A stretch of DNA of 47,068 nucleotides from NCBI GenBank assembly GCA_026706895.1, contig JAPOXW010000017.1, positions 1 to 47,068 of the forward strand, read 5' to 3'. A model generated the notes under the pieces. That model worked only from the letters and a program-made list of their open reading frames with translations. It did not search any database and was not told the DNA's origin. Shown piece by piece: positions 20,801-28,763 of this stretch; the stretch's first letter is position 1; each line of letters opens with the position of its first letter. This DNA is from Gammaproteobacteria bacterium. GTDB taxonomy: Bacteria; Pseudomonadota; Gammaproteobacteria; Poriferisulfidales; Poriferisulfidaceae. The translations under genes and the position numbers were made by a program.

Positions 20801-23800
20801 GTCGTCGTGTCTTGACGCACCAGATTCTCAAGCGCCTTGATTCCCTGCTGCGGAGTAAACCAGCGGCCGCCAAGCGCCGCGCGCCGCCGCTCGATTCGTT
20901 CCCGTTGCTCCGCCGCTTCGCCGATTTCCGACCAAGCCCCCCAAGCGATGGCCTGTCCCGGGAGACCCAACGCGCGGCGATGGCCGGCGAGTTGATCCAG
21001 AAAGGCATTGGCCGCGGCGTGATTCGCCTGGCCGGGATTGCCCATCACGCCGACCCGGCTCGAGAAGAGCACGAAAAGATCCAGGTCGCGATTCACTGTC
21101 GCGCGGTGCAGATGCCAAGCCCCCAGAATCTTTGGCCACAGCACCTTCTCGAAACTTTCCCAACTCTGGTTGGTTAGCGCGGCGTCCGACAGCACCCCCA
21201 CGCTGTGGATCACGCCGCCGAGGGACGGCAACTCCTGATCGATTCGCTCCAACATCTGGTCCACCGCAGCGGCGTCCAGCACATCCGCCAGCTCCACCTG
21301 CACCGTTATCCCGCGTTCCCTGAGTGCGTTGATCGTTTCCTCGGCCGCAGCATCCGGGTCCCGGCGCCCATTCAGCACGATGGCTCCCGCTCCCTGACCC
21401 TCGAGCCATTCGGCCACGGCGCACCCGATTCCACCCAATCCGCCAGTCACCAGATAGGTCCGATCCTGCCGCAACTGACCCCTCATGAGCGCCGGCGGCG
21501 TCAGGACGATTTTTCCGAGGTGCCGCGCCGAACGCATAAACCTCAGTGCGGCTCCTCCTTCGGCCAGTGGCCACCTGCTGTGGACGATCGGCGTCAACTT
21601 CCCCGATGAAAACTGTTCCATGACGCCATCCAGGACTCTTCCGACCCACGCCGGGTCTGTTTTTTTCAGAACGTCCAACTCCAGAATGTCATAGCCCACG
21701 TCCGGACGTACCGCCGCCATCTCGTCCTTGCTCAGAATGTCACGCCGGGCCAGCTCCACAAAACGCCCTCCCTTCGCCAGGCAGGACAAGCTGGCGTCGA
21801 TGAAGCCTTCTCCCGTCAGGCAGTTCAGCACCACGTCCACTCCCGCACCATCCGTAACTTCAAGGATCTCCTTCCCGAATGCCGTCTGGCGGCTGTCGAA
21901 CACGTGTTCCACACCCAGTGACCGGAGATAGGCCTGTTTTGGCGCGCTTGCGGTGGCGAAAACTTCCGCCCCGGCGACGTTCGCAAGCTGGATTGCCGCG
22001 AGCCCCACGCCGCCCGCACCCGCATGGATCAGAACGCGGTCCCCAGCTTCCAAGCCCGATAGTTCATAAGACAGCGCCGCCGACACGAATGCGCTCGGAA
22101 TCGTGGCAAGCGCCGACACTGAAACGCCCGGCGGGGCCTGCGCCACCAGTTCTTCCCGGGTAATCATTTCCGGCCCGAATGCCCCGAACCCCAATCCAAC
22201 CACGCGGTCTCCGGCCGAGACGGTAGAAACGTCAGAGCCCACCTCGAGAACATAGCCGCACAGCTCCCGCCCCAGGTTTCCTTCCTCGATGAAACCGAGC
22301 GAGCGGAACACGTCCCAGAAGTTGAGCCCTGTGGCCTCGACCGTAACGCGGACTTCCTTCGGCTCCAGAGTGCGCTCCGGGAGCAGCTTGATTTCCGGTT
22401 TCTCGAACACCCCGCCCGGATCTGGAGACAGCACCCAATCCGATTCTTCCGGCAGAACCAACCGCTCCGCCTCGGTGCCAAATCGAACCAAGCGCGCAAC
22501 CAAGCGGTCGCCCAAACGGTAAGCGATGTGGTTTTCCGGGTCCGGATACAGCAATTCGTTGAGAAGGTCGTTTGAGAAAGTCGCTTCTGCGGGATCCAGA
22601 TCGACCATCCTCGGTTGCAGATGCGCCGCTTCCTGGGCCACCACCTTGCCAAAACCCCAGAGCGTCGCGCCTGCGAGTGCCCCGCCGCGCTCCCGCTCCA
22701 GCACTTGCGCCCCGCGCGTAACAAACCATACGCCCTTCTCGGGTGTCACGTCGGCATCGGTCAGGCCCTGCACCAGCGCCAATGCGCTCGCACCGATTTG
22801 CTTGACGTCTTCCGCCATTTCCTCGACCGCCGACTCTGTCCCACGGCCGTCCAGCGCCACAAGATGCACCACGCCGTTGAATGGCACCTCCCGGGGCAGG
22901 CTTTCCAGCAGCGACTGCCACGATTCGCGCTGATCCATTTCCACGGCGGCCTTGAAGACCCCGGGACCACCTGCTGCCAATTGCCCGTCGTCGGACGATT
23001 CGCTTCCCGCCAATACGACCGTCTGGTTCCGTGCCGCCAACAAACCCGCAAGCTCTGTGGCCTTGTCTCCGTCGGATGCTGTCAGCACCCATACGCCCGG
23101 AGGCTCCGCCACTTCTACGGGACCCCGTGCGACGATCACGCCCTTGTCCGGCATCTTGGCTTCATCGGACTCGTCCACTCCAAGAACTTCCACTTCTCCG
23201 AAGCCCGAGTTGCCAAGCGCTTGACGCCACACCGCGGGGCTCGCGAGGGCGTGGTGGGGACGGTAGTCGTCGGCAAATCGCCACCAACCGTCCAACTGTC
23301 CGAAAGTCAGATCCATCCAGCCTTGGCCGTGGAGATTCTCAAGCGCGATCAACTGTCCCGATGGAGCAAGAAGATCCCGGCAGTGCCCCAATGTCTCGTC
23401 AAGATGGCGCGTCGCGTGAAGCACATTGGATGCAATCAGCAAGTCATAGCCATGGGAGTTGAAACCTTGATCGATGGGGTCTTTTTCGATGTCCAGCGGC
23501 CGGTATTCGATGCAGCCGCCGGCATCCCCGAAGCGTCCCTCCGCTTCCGCGAAGAAGCCTGCCGAAATGTCCGTGTACGTGTAGTCGAACCGTCCCTGCG
23601 GAAGCTCCGGGAGGACGGATGCAGTCGCCGATCCTGTGCCTGCACCGACTTCGATGACCTTGAGGCGCCGCCCCTCGGGCAATGCGGCCACCAGCATCCG
23701 AACCGCGTCGGCCAGCAACTGGTTTGCGGCACGTGCGACCGGTGCCTTCAGGTACAGATCCGCCGCAGTCGGCTCTCCGCTGCTGAACAGGAGCGTCAGC

Positions 23801-26800
23801 GGGTCCTCTTGCCCGCGCAGCACTTCGGTCAAGGCGCCGCCGGACCGGCGGAACAACCCGATCTCGGTCGAGCCGTGAGGATAGAGTTCGGCCATCCGGG
23901 TATGGAATTCCTCGGGATTGTCCGGCAGTTCGTCCGGCAGTGGATCTTCTGATCCCAACACGACGGTGAAACCCTCCTCCGTCTCCTCCAACACTCCCGA
24001 TTTGGCAAGCATTTCGAACAGCCGGCGGAACAAGCGCTTGTGATCCTCGATAACCCCCAAGCGTTGCCGCAGCTCATCGGGGTCTACGGTTGTGCCCACC
24101 TCGCGCTGCCAACCCAGCTTCTCCAGGTTAGTGAGCGCATAGGATCGCGACCACTGCTCCAGATCCATTAGCAGGGAACTCCTGTCCTCCGGCTTGACCC
24201 CTGCAGCTGCCACATACTCGGAGAACAATCCCGTGCGAGCCGCGACAGAAGACGGATCCGGGAAGAAGTCGGCAGGAGTTATTCCCTGTGCGAGGGCACA
24301 GTCGCGCCAGACAACCTCGTACAGCAGATCCTTTACTCCCTCGACCGCCGACAACAGCGCCGCCCGCGTCGCCCGCTTCACCGTGTACCCGCTCAACCCG
24401 CCAAGCAAGACCCCATCCGGATCGTAAATACGCAATTCCCCGCTCAGGACCTCCGGCGCCTGGCCCGTTTTCTCTTCCGATTGTCCGGGAGCCTCATTGA
24501 TGCGCACGTGGCAAAGCACCCGGTCCGGCAGTCGCTTCGCCAGCCACAGTCGCTCCCAGCCGAACGGCAGGTACGTCGCCTCCCCCTCGGCGCCCGTCAT
24601 GTTTCGTGCCACGCCCACGACCTGGAAGCAGCCGTCCAGCACAAGCGGGTGGACATCCAATTCGTTCCGGCCTAGAGATTCCGGCAAACGCACTTCTCCC
24701 AGGGCTTCACCCGGCCCGGACCATACCTTCCCCAACGTGCGGAAGAATGGGCCGAGGTCGATCCCGGTCGCCGACTTGGCGCGGTAGTAGGCCGACACGT
24801 CGGCCGGCGACAGGTCGGACTTCAGTTTTTCGACATCGATCCGCGCGCTGTCTTCCGGCATGGAGGTGCCCGGCGACACGCGGCCCTCGATGTGCTTGAC
24901 CCAACCTTCTTCGTTTCCCTTGCTGAATATCCGGACACGCTGCGATGGCGCCTGTTCGGGGGCATCGAGCACAACCTGAACTTTTCGGCCATTCTCTTCC
25001 TCCCCTTCCCCGGCCCCCTCGTCCGAAAAGATCAACGGGTTGTGCAACTGCAGGTCTTCCACCACCATCGGCCGGCCGCCTTCGGCAAGAGAAGCCGATG
25101 CCGCCATGGCGCCATAAAGCGCGCCCGGTGCGATGAGTCGGCCGAATACCCGATGGTCGCTCAGCCATGTCGGATCCGAGGGGAAGATCTCGGTCTCGAA
25201 CGTGATCTCGCCGTTGGCGGATTCATGCCGAACGCCCAGCAAGGGGTGACCCTCGGCCAAGTGCCGTCGCTTCGAGGCCTCGACCCAGTGGCGTTCGCGC
25301 TGGAACGGATAGCCCGGCAATGAAATTCGTCGCCGCGTTTCGCCCGCGAAAAGCCCCGGGAAATGAATCGGCAGTCCTGCCTGATAGGCTTCTGCGACTG
25401 CCTCTGCAAAATCGCTGCCGCTTCCGGATGCCTTGCCGTTGCCGGATGGCGGGCGCAGGCTCGGCAGTACTGCGGGAGCCTGTGCGGATTCGGGCCAAGC
25501 CGCAGCTGCCATGGGGGCCAACACGGAGCGTGGGCCGATCTCCAGCACCAGATCCACCCCGAGTTCCGCCAATGTCTCGGCACCGCGAGCGAATGCCACC
25601 GGCTCCCGAGCATGCCTTCTCCAATAAGCCCCGTCCAGCAGTTCGTCAGGCCCGACTGCTTGGCCCGTCAGGTTGCTGACCACGGTCAGGGAGGGAGGCT
25701 TGATGGTGATGCCCTCCAGAGACGCTTCCAGCGCATCCAGAGCCGGCTTCACCAAGGCGCTGTGGAACGCCCGGGCCGTATTCAGCCGCTTGACCCGGAT
25801 CTCCTCCGATTCGAGGTGTTTCGAGATGGCTTCAATTTCCTCGATCGGGCCGCTGATCACCTGATGGGTTCCGTTATACCCCGAAACGCTCAGCCTAGCG
25901 TCGGATGACGATGCATTGAACGCCTCGATTTCCGATGTCACCTGCTCCGCTGGCGCGAAAACTGCGGCCATGGCGCCCGGTTCGGTTCCCGACAGCAGAG
26001 CGCCCCGGGTCGCGGCAAACCGCATCCCGTCCTCGAGACTGAACACTCCTGCCGCCTGTGCCGCCGCCAGTTCCCCGACGCTGTGCCCCACGACCACACT
26101 GGGCCTGATGCCCAAACTCGCCCATAGAGCCGTCAGCGCGCACTCCAAAGCGTAGAGAGCCGGTTGTTCCCACGCCGTGTCTTCAAGTTCACCTTCGCCC
26201 TCGTCCCGGCCGAACATCACGTCCAGCAGGGAGGTTCCCCGTTCGTCCCGGAATGCCGCCTCGCAGCGATCCAGAACCGCGCGCGCGATCGGTTCGTGTT
26301 CGTAGAGTGCTTGCCCCATGCCGGCCCACTGGCTTCCCTGCCCGGTGTAGGCAAATGCCACCTTGGCCGCCATCCCGGGTTTGATGCCGTCGTCTGCTTC
26401 AGCCAAATCTTTCAGGCGTTCCCGCAGCGACTCGACATCGCGGAACACGACCCCCGCACGACAATCGAAATGACTCCGCCCCACGCCGGCGGTCCACGCC
26501 ATGTCCGACAGCAACGGTTCCATGGCAATGTTCTCCGACGATTCTTCGGCCCGGTCGTCGAGCCACGACAGGTATCGCTTCGCCAGATTCCGAAGTGCGT
26601 CTTCCGATTTACCCGACAACGGCAAAAGACGACTCTTGCGTCCACTCTTTTCCTGCTCCGGCAGCGGCAGATCCGCTACGGTCGCTGGCAGTGAGATCTC
26701 TATAGCCTTTTCGGAACCTGCAGCCCGATACCCCTCGCCAAGAGCCGGACTCGGACCGTCGTACTCTTCCACCACAATGTGGGCATTCGTTCCGGATATC

Positions 26801-28116
26801 CCGAAGGAATTCACGCCCGCCAGTCGCGGCCGCCCGCGATGGCGTGGCCAGTCCGTCGTGGACGAGGTGATCTGCAGCGGCAGATGATCCCAGTCGATGC
26901 CCGGGTGGGGATCCTGGAAGTGCAGGTGTTTCGGGATGACGCCTCGCTCCACCGCCAACACTGCCTTGATTAGTCCGGCAACCCCGGCAGCAGACTCCAG
27001 GTGACCGACGTTGGTTTTTACGGAACCGACCAGAAGCGGGTGATCGGCCTCGCGATCCTTCCCGTAGACAGAAGCCACCGCATTGATCTCGATGGGGTCG
27101 CCTACCGTCGTTCCGGTTCCGTGCGCCTCCAGGTAATCCACGTCCGACGCAGGGATGCCCGCCTGCGACAGTGCCGTCTCAATCACCTGTTCCAATGCGG
27201 GCGTATTCGGAACCGTCAGTCCGACGCTGGCCCCGCCGTGATTCACTGCCGAACTTCGGATGACGGCCCAGATGCGATCGCCATCCGCTTCCGCCTCGCT
27301 CAATCGTTTCAGAATCACGACCCCGCAGCCTTCGCCGCGTACGTAGCCGTTCGCAGATGCATCAAAAGTCTTGCACTGACCGTCGGGAGACAGCATCATT
27401 GCGTCCGCACGCAGTTCGTATACGCGGCCGTTCAAGAGAGCCTGCACGCCGCCGGCAATGGCCAGGTCCGCCTTGCCCTGCTGCAAATCAACCACTGCAT
27501 CGTGGACCGAGACCAGAGACGATGCGCAAGCGGCATCCACGGCCTTCGCCGGCCCCATGAGGCCCAATACAAAAGAGACCCGCCCGCTGGCGCCATTCAG
27601 GTTGGTGCCGCTGAGGGCATAGAGGCATCCGGCCGCCTCGGTCGGTTTGGTCGTGTCCAGAACCAGCATCCGATATTCGTCATTGCTGATTCCGGTGTAG
27701 ACGCCGGTCTGGCCGCCCTTGAGCCGGTCCGGGTCGATCCCCGCATCCTCAAGCGCCTGCCAGCTCGTCTCCAGCATCATGCGCTGCTGCGGATCCATCA
27801 ACTGTGCTTCTGCCGGTGAAATCCGGAAGAACGAGGCATCGAACTGGTCGATATCGGCAACGAAGGACCCGAAGCGGCAGGCTTCGTTCGGGACCACGCC
27901 GCCAGGGAAAAGTTCTCCCATGCGTTCGGCACCTGCGCCAGAGATTCCCTCGCTGATCGAGTTCCCGCCGCTTTCGAGCAGGCGCCAGAAAGACGGGATA
28001 TCCGGCGCGCCGGGGAATCGGCAGGCCATGCCTATGACCGCTATGGGCGGATCACCCGCAACGTGCTTCGATTCCTGAGGGTCAGGGGGAGCAGAAGATT
28101 TGCCCGGCTTTGCCAT
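17809..28116 (-). CDS. Type I polyketide synthase, KS-AT-DH-MT-ER-KR-ACP-KS-AT*
   Basis: Domains by residue: KS1 23-450 (Cys197, His332, His372); AT1 585-890 (GHSVGE, Ser679; RAFH, so malonyl-type); DH 955-1245 (His988 in HRVFGRLIAP, Asp1161); C-methyltransferase 1454-1640 (VIEVGAGTGSA); structural KR half 1665-1890; ER 1900-2206 (HAGAGGVGLA); KR 2219-2400 (GGLGGIG; His2366 where the catalytic Tyr usually lies); ACP 2490-2570 (Ser2529); KS2 2597-3020 (Cys2762, His2897, His2937); AT2 3155-3350, degenerate (GHALGE, Ala3248; about 86 residues missing). There is no final ACP or thioesterase. The predicted product is a reduced, alpha-methylated acyl chain. GAGG precedes the ATG. A free ACP and a hydrolase are divergent neighbours. 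The product is unknown. Confidence 0.95.
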   Translation of the reverse strand: MAKPGKSSAPPDPQESKHVAGDPPIAVIGMACRFPGAPDIPSFWRLLESGGNSISEGISGAGAERMGELFPGGVVPNEACRFGSFVADIDQFDASFFRISPAEAQLMDPQQRMMLETSWQALEDAGIDPDRLKGGQTGVYTGISNDEYRMLVLDTTKPTEAAGCLYALSGTNLNGASGRVSFVLGLMGPAKAVDAACASSLVSVHDAVVDLQQGKADLAIAGGVQALLNGRVYELRADAMMLSPDGQCKTFDASANGYVRGEGCGVVILKRLSEAEADGDRIWAVIRSSAVNHGGASVGLTVPNTPALEQVIETALSQAGIPASDVDYLEAHGTGTTVGDPIEINAVASVYGKDREADHPLLVGSVKTNVGHLESAAGVAGLIKAVLAVERGVIPKHLHFQDPHPGIDWDHLPLQITSSTTDWPRHRGRPRLAGVNSFGISGTNAHIVVEEYDGPSPALGEGYRAAGSEKAIEISLPATVADLPLPEQEKSGRKSRLLPLSGKSEDALRNLAKRYLSWLDDRAEESSENIAMEPLLSDMAWTAGVGRSHFDCRAGVVFRDVESLRERLKDLAEADDGIKPGMAAKVAFAYTGQGSQWAGMGQALYEHEPIARAVLDRCEAAFRDERGTSLLDVMFGRDEGEGELEDTAWEQPALYALECALTALWASLGIRPSVVVGHSVGELAAAQAAGVFSLEDGMRFAATRGALLSGTEPGAMAAVFAPAEQVTSEIEAFNASSSDARLSVSGYNGTHQVISGPIEEIEAISKHLESEEIRVKRLNTARAFHSALVKPALDALEASLEGITIKPPSLTVVSNLTGQAVGPDELLDGAYWRRHAREPVAFARGAETLAELGVDLVLEIGPRSVLAPMAAAAWPESAQAPAVLPSLRPPSGNGKASGSGSDFAEAVAEAYQAGLPIHFPGLFAGETRRRISLPGYPFQRERHWVEASKRRHLAEGHPLLGVRHESANGEITFETEIFPSDPTWLSDHRVFGRLIAPGALYGAMAASASLAEGGRPMVVEDLQLHNPLIFSDEGAGEGEEENGRKVQVVLDAPEQAPSQRVRIFSKGNEEGWVKHIEGRVSPGTSMPEDSARIDVEKLKSDLSPADVSAYYRAKSATGIDLGPFFRTLGKVWSGPGEALGEVRLPESLGRNELDVHPLVLDGCFQVVGVARNMTGAEGEATYLPFGWERLWLAKRLPDRVLCHVRINEAPGQSEEKTGQAPEVLSGELRIYDPDGVLLGGLSGYTVKRATRAALLSAVEGVKDLLYEVVWRDCALAQGITPADFFPDPSSVAARTGLFSEYVAAAGVKPEDRSSLLMDLEQWSRSYALTNLEKLGWQREVGTTVDPDELRQRLGVIEDHKRLFRRLFEMLAKSGVLEETEEGFTVVLGSEDPLPDELPDNPEEFHTRMAELYPHGSTEIGLFRRSGGALTEVLRGQEDPLTLLFSSGEPTAADLYLKAPVARAANQLLADAVRMLVAALPEGRRLKVIEVGAGTGSATASVLPELPQGRFDYTYTDISAGFFAEAEGRFGDAGGCIEYRPLDIEKDPIDQGFNSHGYDLLIASNVLHATRHLDETLGHCRDLLAPSGQLIALENLHGQGWMDLTFGQLDGWWRFADDYRPHHALASPAVWRQALGNSGFGEVEVLGVDESDEAKMPDKGVIVARGPVEVAEPPGVWVLTASDGDKATELAGLLAARNQTVVLAGSESSDDGQLAAGGPGVFKAAVEMDQRESWQSLLESLPREVPFNGVVHLVALDGRGTESAVEEMAEDVKQIGASALALVQGLTDADVTPEKGVWFVTRGAQVLERERGGALAGATLWGFGKVVAQEAAHLQPRMVDLDPAEATFSNDLLNELLYPDPENHIAYRLGDRLVARLVRFGTEAERLVLPEESDWVLSPDPGGVFEKPEIKLLPERTLEPKEVRVTVEATGLNFWDVFRSLGFIEEGNLGRELCGYVLEVGSDVSTVSAGDRVVGLGFGAFGPEMITREELVAQAPPGVSVSALATIPSAFVSAALSYELSGLEAGDRVLIHAGAGGVGLAAIQLANVAGAEVFATASAPKQAYLRSLGVEHVFDSRQTAFGKEILEVTDGAGVDVVLNCLTGEGFIDASLSCLAKGGRFVELARRDILSKDEMAAVRPDVGYDILELDVLKKTDPAWVGRVLDGVMEQFSSGKLTPIVHSRWPLAEGGAALRFMRSARHLGKIVLTPPALMRGQLRQDRTYLVTGGLGGIGCAVAEWLEGQGAGAIVLNGRRDPDAAAEETINALRERGITVQVELADVLDAAAVDQMLERIDQELPSLGGVIHSVGVLSDAALTNQSWESFEKVLWPKILGAWHLHRATVNRDLDLFVLFSSRVGVMGNPGQANHAAANAFLDQLAGHRRALGLPGQAIAWGAWSEIGEAAEQRERIERRRAALGGRWFTPQQGIKALENLVRQDTTTSVVMAMDWTVFEEATGTRPPLLEDLLSVASDNEAEAAAPSGDLLSQLRGAPAAAHEGLLVSFLQQEVQAVLRLPSAPAPTVGFFDLGMDSLMAVELRNRLNRAFSEEYTASNTVVFDYPDITTLAGHLAEEVGDVGSAPAPQAQPEPEPQPVEQREDDSIAIVGMACRFPGAPDLPSFWRVLESGENMVTDGRQDVDFWGDLGEDFRAKYAAYCRGGFVEGLDKFDARFFGIRPIEARTMDPRQRMLLETSWQALEDAGMDPDLLKGSQTGVYVGLGGSEYRDLVAALGEEDNYIGTAGSVAAGRISYALGFMGPAIPLDMTCASSLVAVHQAAASLQRGEVDLALAGGANVVLSPAVTKFMADFGMLSTSGGCKVFDTAADGFVRGEGCGIVVLKRLSKAEADGDRIWGVIRGSAVNQNGASAGISAPSGTAQEQVLGEALAQTGIPPSEVDYLEAHGTGSELGDPIEVRAAAAVYGEGREADRPLLIGSVKPNIGHLEWAAGVSALIKVVLAMQRGKIPGQLHFQNPSPQVDWDQLPIRVTSETTDWPLDPGRPPRAGVSAFGLSGTNAHVIVEGYDAPQSGPSKSNGMSVPKGAEQTVDISLPESVADSLPAAGEFDPRAARILPLSGKSHAALEELAGEYRTWLGDHAEELSEEGEDPDRLLADMAWTAGIGRSHFTHRAGVVFSDAGSLRDGLEALVEAGEGSEPRMAAKAAFVYTGQDSQWVGMGEALYRSEPVIRAVLDQCDAWLQEEREVSLLDVMFGRADSKRSLDDPAWAQPAIYALECALTAWWLSMGVRPSAVIGHALGEVAAAQAAGVLNLKDGLLFAAARGADELEAAFSDIAIAPPSITLISSTMGRTVGPDEILDATYWREQASKPVELQKCAEALSGFGIDGLVEIGPCEAFGPMLASAWPESAGDAGEPALIPSLHEPSGDEPVEDICRKFVGAVAEVYEAGLPVSFQGLFAGEARRRISLPGYPFQRRHHWIKTSGR

Positions 28117-28135
28117 CGAGACCTCGCGACATGAG

Positions 28136-28167
28136 TTGGAATGAGCTCAAGAGACATGGTATTCCAA
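28136..28167. promoter_or_regulatory. Inverted repeat near the synthase start
   Basis: TTGGAAT (28136-28142) and ATTCCAA (28161-28167) are exact inverted copies 18 bases apart, 20-51 bases upstream of the synthase ATG. This is where its promoter or leader should be, so it may be an operator. Confidence 0.4.
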
Positions 28168-28225
28168 GTCGAGCCTAACGGCAAACTTATGCCAATACGA
28201 CTGTGCGTGACCCCGCCAAAATGAG

Positions 28226-28234
28226 TGCTACAAT
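28226..28234 (+). promoter_or_regulatory. Extended -10 promoter element for the free ACP gene
   Basis: TGCTACAAT fits an extended -10 (TGn plus TACAAT, one base off consensus). The -35 region is weak (CGTGAC). Transcription would start near 28241, leaving a leader of about 130 bases before the ACP gene. Confidence 0.45.
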
Positions 28235-28240
28235 GTCCGA

Positions 28241-28279
28241 GACGCCCCTCGAACGGTGCTTTGGCCTCATAGGGGCGTC
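28241..28279 (+). repeat. Stem-loop in the ACP leader
   Basis: GACGCCCCT (28241-28249) and AGGGGCGTC (28271-28279) form a nine-base-pair stem with a 21-base loop. It lies at the predicted 5' end of the ACP transcript. It might stabilise the RNA or regulate it. Confidence 0.45.
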
Positions 28280-28299
28280 GGTTTGTCCAGCGATCTCCA

Positions 28300-28314
28300 A
28301 GTCCAGTTTGGACT
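28300..28314. repeat. Short palindrome in the ACP leader
   Basis: AGTCCA and TGGACT flank GTT, forming a compact inverted repeat 56-70 bases before the ACP start. It could be a protein-binding site or a small hairpin. Confidence 0.35.
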
Positions 28315-28369
28315 AGGAATCTCGAACCTCGCACATAACAATAACAATCACTTTCAGGGAGAAATAGAC

Positions 28370-28597
28370 ATGTCTGGAACCGAAGACCGCCTAAGAACGC
28401 TCATCACTGAAAACTTCGACCTAGACCATAGCCCAGATTTTGACGGGTCATTCAGTGACATCGGAGTTTCTTCGGTGGATGCGATCGCATTTTTCAAAAT
28501 GGTCAATCAGGAGTTCGGCCTCGGATTGATTGCGGACGAATGCACACAGTTCAAGAACCTTCGCGAACTTGTCAGCTTCATCGACGCGCGCGGCTAG
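28370..28597 (+). CDS. Free-standing acyl carrier protein
   Basis: This 75-residue acidic protein fits the four-helix ACP fold. The phosphopantetheine site lies in FSDIGVSSVDAIAFFKMVNQ; the usual DSL is replaced by SSV, with a serine still in place. It resembles discrete ACPs of secondary pathways more than the fatty-acid AcpP. The ATG at 28370 has AGGGAGA upstream; the longer frame from 28256 is non-coding leader. It is divergent from the synthase, whose terminal KS-AT lacks an ACP, so it is the obvious candidate acceptor in trans. That pairing is inference. Confidence 0.85.
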   Translation: MSGTEDRLRTLITENFDLDHSPDFDGSFSDIGVSSVDAIAFFKMVNQEFGLGLIADECTQFKNLRELVSFIDARG

Positions 28598-28603
28598 TAA
28601 GCA

Positions 28604-28633
28604 TTCCGGCTAGCATCCGCGCACTCGCCGGAT
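28604..28633 (+). repeat. Hairpin repeat, copy 1
   Basis: TTCCGGCTAGCA (28604-28615) is followed by CGCCGGAT (28626-28633); TCCGGC and GCCGGA pair into a stem. A second copy of both blocks lies after the hydrolase gene. The second arm can instead pair with TCCGGC at 28638-28643. No other feature was recognised in 28598-28763. Confidence 0.55.
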
Positions 28634-28763
28634 AATCTCCGGCACCAGTTGAGCGGAACCGGCCTCCCCTAGTCCGAAGGCGGTCGGCGATTCCGGCATC
28701 GGGCGCTCGGCAGTGCGGCGTTTCGTTTAGGATGCGTATTGAGAGGCAACCGAACCCTCTGCC

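Noticed and set aside
22615-23952. 445-residue open frame on the + strand inside the synthase gene
   Set aside because: It is antisense to well-defined MT and ER domain sequence, has no ribosome binding site or recognisable motif, and reflects GC-rich codon bias.
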